Shown here in pieces: positions 6,345-6,512 of a stretch of 6,512 nt of DNA. Under the pieces are notes generated by a model. That model saw only the letters and a program-made list of their open reading frames with translations, ran no database searches and was not told the origin of the DNA. The position numbers and the translations under genes were made by a program. How positions within the stretch are numbered: the first letter of the stretch is position 1; each line of letters opens with the position of its first letter. The stretch comes from Planctomycetaceae bacterium (lineage in GTDB: Bacteria > Planctomycetota > Planctomycetia > Planctomycetales > Planctomycetaceae), in the NCBI GenBank assembly GCA_020426065.1, contig JAGQQT010000238.1, positions 1-6,512 of the forward strand, read 5' to 3'.

Positions 6345-6512
6345 ATGATCTCCCAAGTCACACCCTCATCGGAAACTGTTCACGCCATCCTGCAGAAAGC
6401 TGTGGGAGGGGAGCGGATTACACCTGCGGAAGGTCTGCAGTTGCTCGAATCCAACGATCTGGTCGCGATTGGCCAGGCCGCCGATACGATTTCGCGGCGA
6501 CTCCATCCGGAA
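6345..6512 (+). CDS. mqnC: Radical SAM menaquinone enzyme, probably MqnC (3' end missing)
   Basis: An ATG at 6345 opens a frame that runs to the window edge, giving 56 residues. The sequence has the N-terminal helical lead-in of the MqnC/MqnE/CofH radical SAM group: ILQKAVGGERITPAEGLQLL (15-34), then NDLVAIGQAAD (37-47) and ISRRLHPE (49-56). The last words resemble the segment just before the radical SAM core in MqnC (cyclic dehypoxanthinyl futalosine synthase), where Leu-His-Pro is typical. MqnE (aminofutalosine synthase) is the main alternative. The CxxxCxxC cluster motif would lie beyond the edge. It follows mqnA by 14 bases in the same direction, which strongly supports a menaquinone role. 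Group membership is firm, while the choice between MqnC and MqnE is inference. Confidence 0.75.
   Translation, partial: MISQVTPSSETVHAILQKAVGGERITPAEGLQLLESNDLVAIGQAADTISRRLHPE

Noticed and set aside
1..6512. CRISPR array, tRNA, rRNA, insertion sequence or attachment site
   Set aside because: Looked for on both strands; no regular repeat-spacer units, cloverleaf, transposase or terminal inverted repeats were seen.

Overview
The window looks like ordinary chromosomal DNA from a free-living bacterium, most probably a member of the Planctomycetota. This assignment is tentative. It rests on the futalosine-type menaquinone genes, the scarcity of clear Shine-Dalgarno sequences, the moderate GC content and the general look of the proteins. 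No rRNA or other taxonomic marker is present.

Layout. (1) Positions 1-698, plus strand: the 3' part of a voltage-gated potassium channel gene, open at the left window edge. (2) Positions 809-1222, plus strand: a small stand-alone HIRAN-domain protein. Both lie in DNA of visibly lower GC than the rest (sampled lines about 42-47%, against about 52-63% further right). (3) A short convergent gap at 1223-1299 carries an imperfect hairpin. (4) A minus-strand cluster, read right to left: homoserine dehydrogenase (hom), thymidylate kinase (tmk, GTG start with a good Shine-Dalgarno) and a 548-residue membrane protein resembling NCS2/AzgA-type purine permeases. An imperfect hairpin with a short T run sits between hom and tmk. 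(5) A divergent intergenic region of about 0.4 kb, with a perfect TATAAT box facing right. (6) A plus-strand pair: mqnA (chorismate dehydratase) followed after 14 bases by the first 56 codons of a radical SAM menaquinone enzyme, probably mqnC. The right window edge cuts this gene.

How the genes fit together. mqnA and the downstream gene form a short operon for menaquinone synthesis by the futalosine route, starting from chorismate. hom (aspartate-family amino acids) and tmk (dTTP synthesis) are core metabolism. The permease 33 bases after tmk could be co-transcribed with it. A nucleobase-type transporter beside a nucleotide kinase is suggestive, but the acidic residues expected in the NCS2 binding site appear to be replaced, so its substrate is open. 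The channel and the HIRAN protein have no evident link to the metabolic genes.

I do not see a convincing undescribed multi-gene system. The items most worth a second look are the divergent permease, the stand-alone HIRAN protein with its repeat-rich leader, and the hairpin in the convergent gap, which may be a dispersed genomic repeat.
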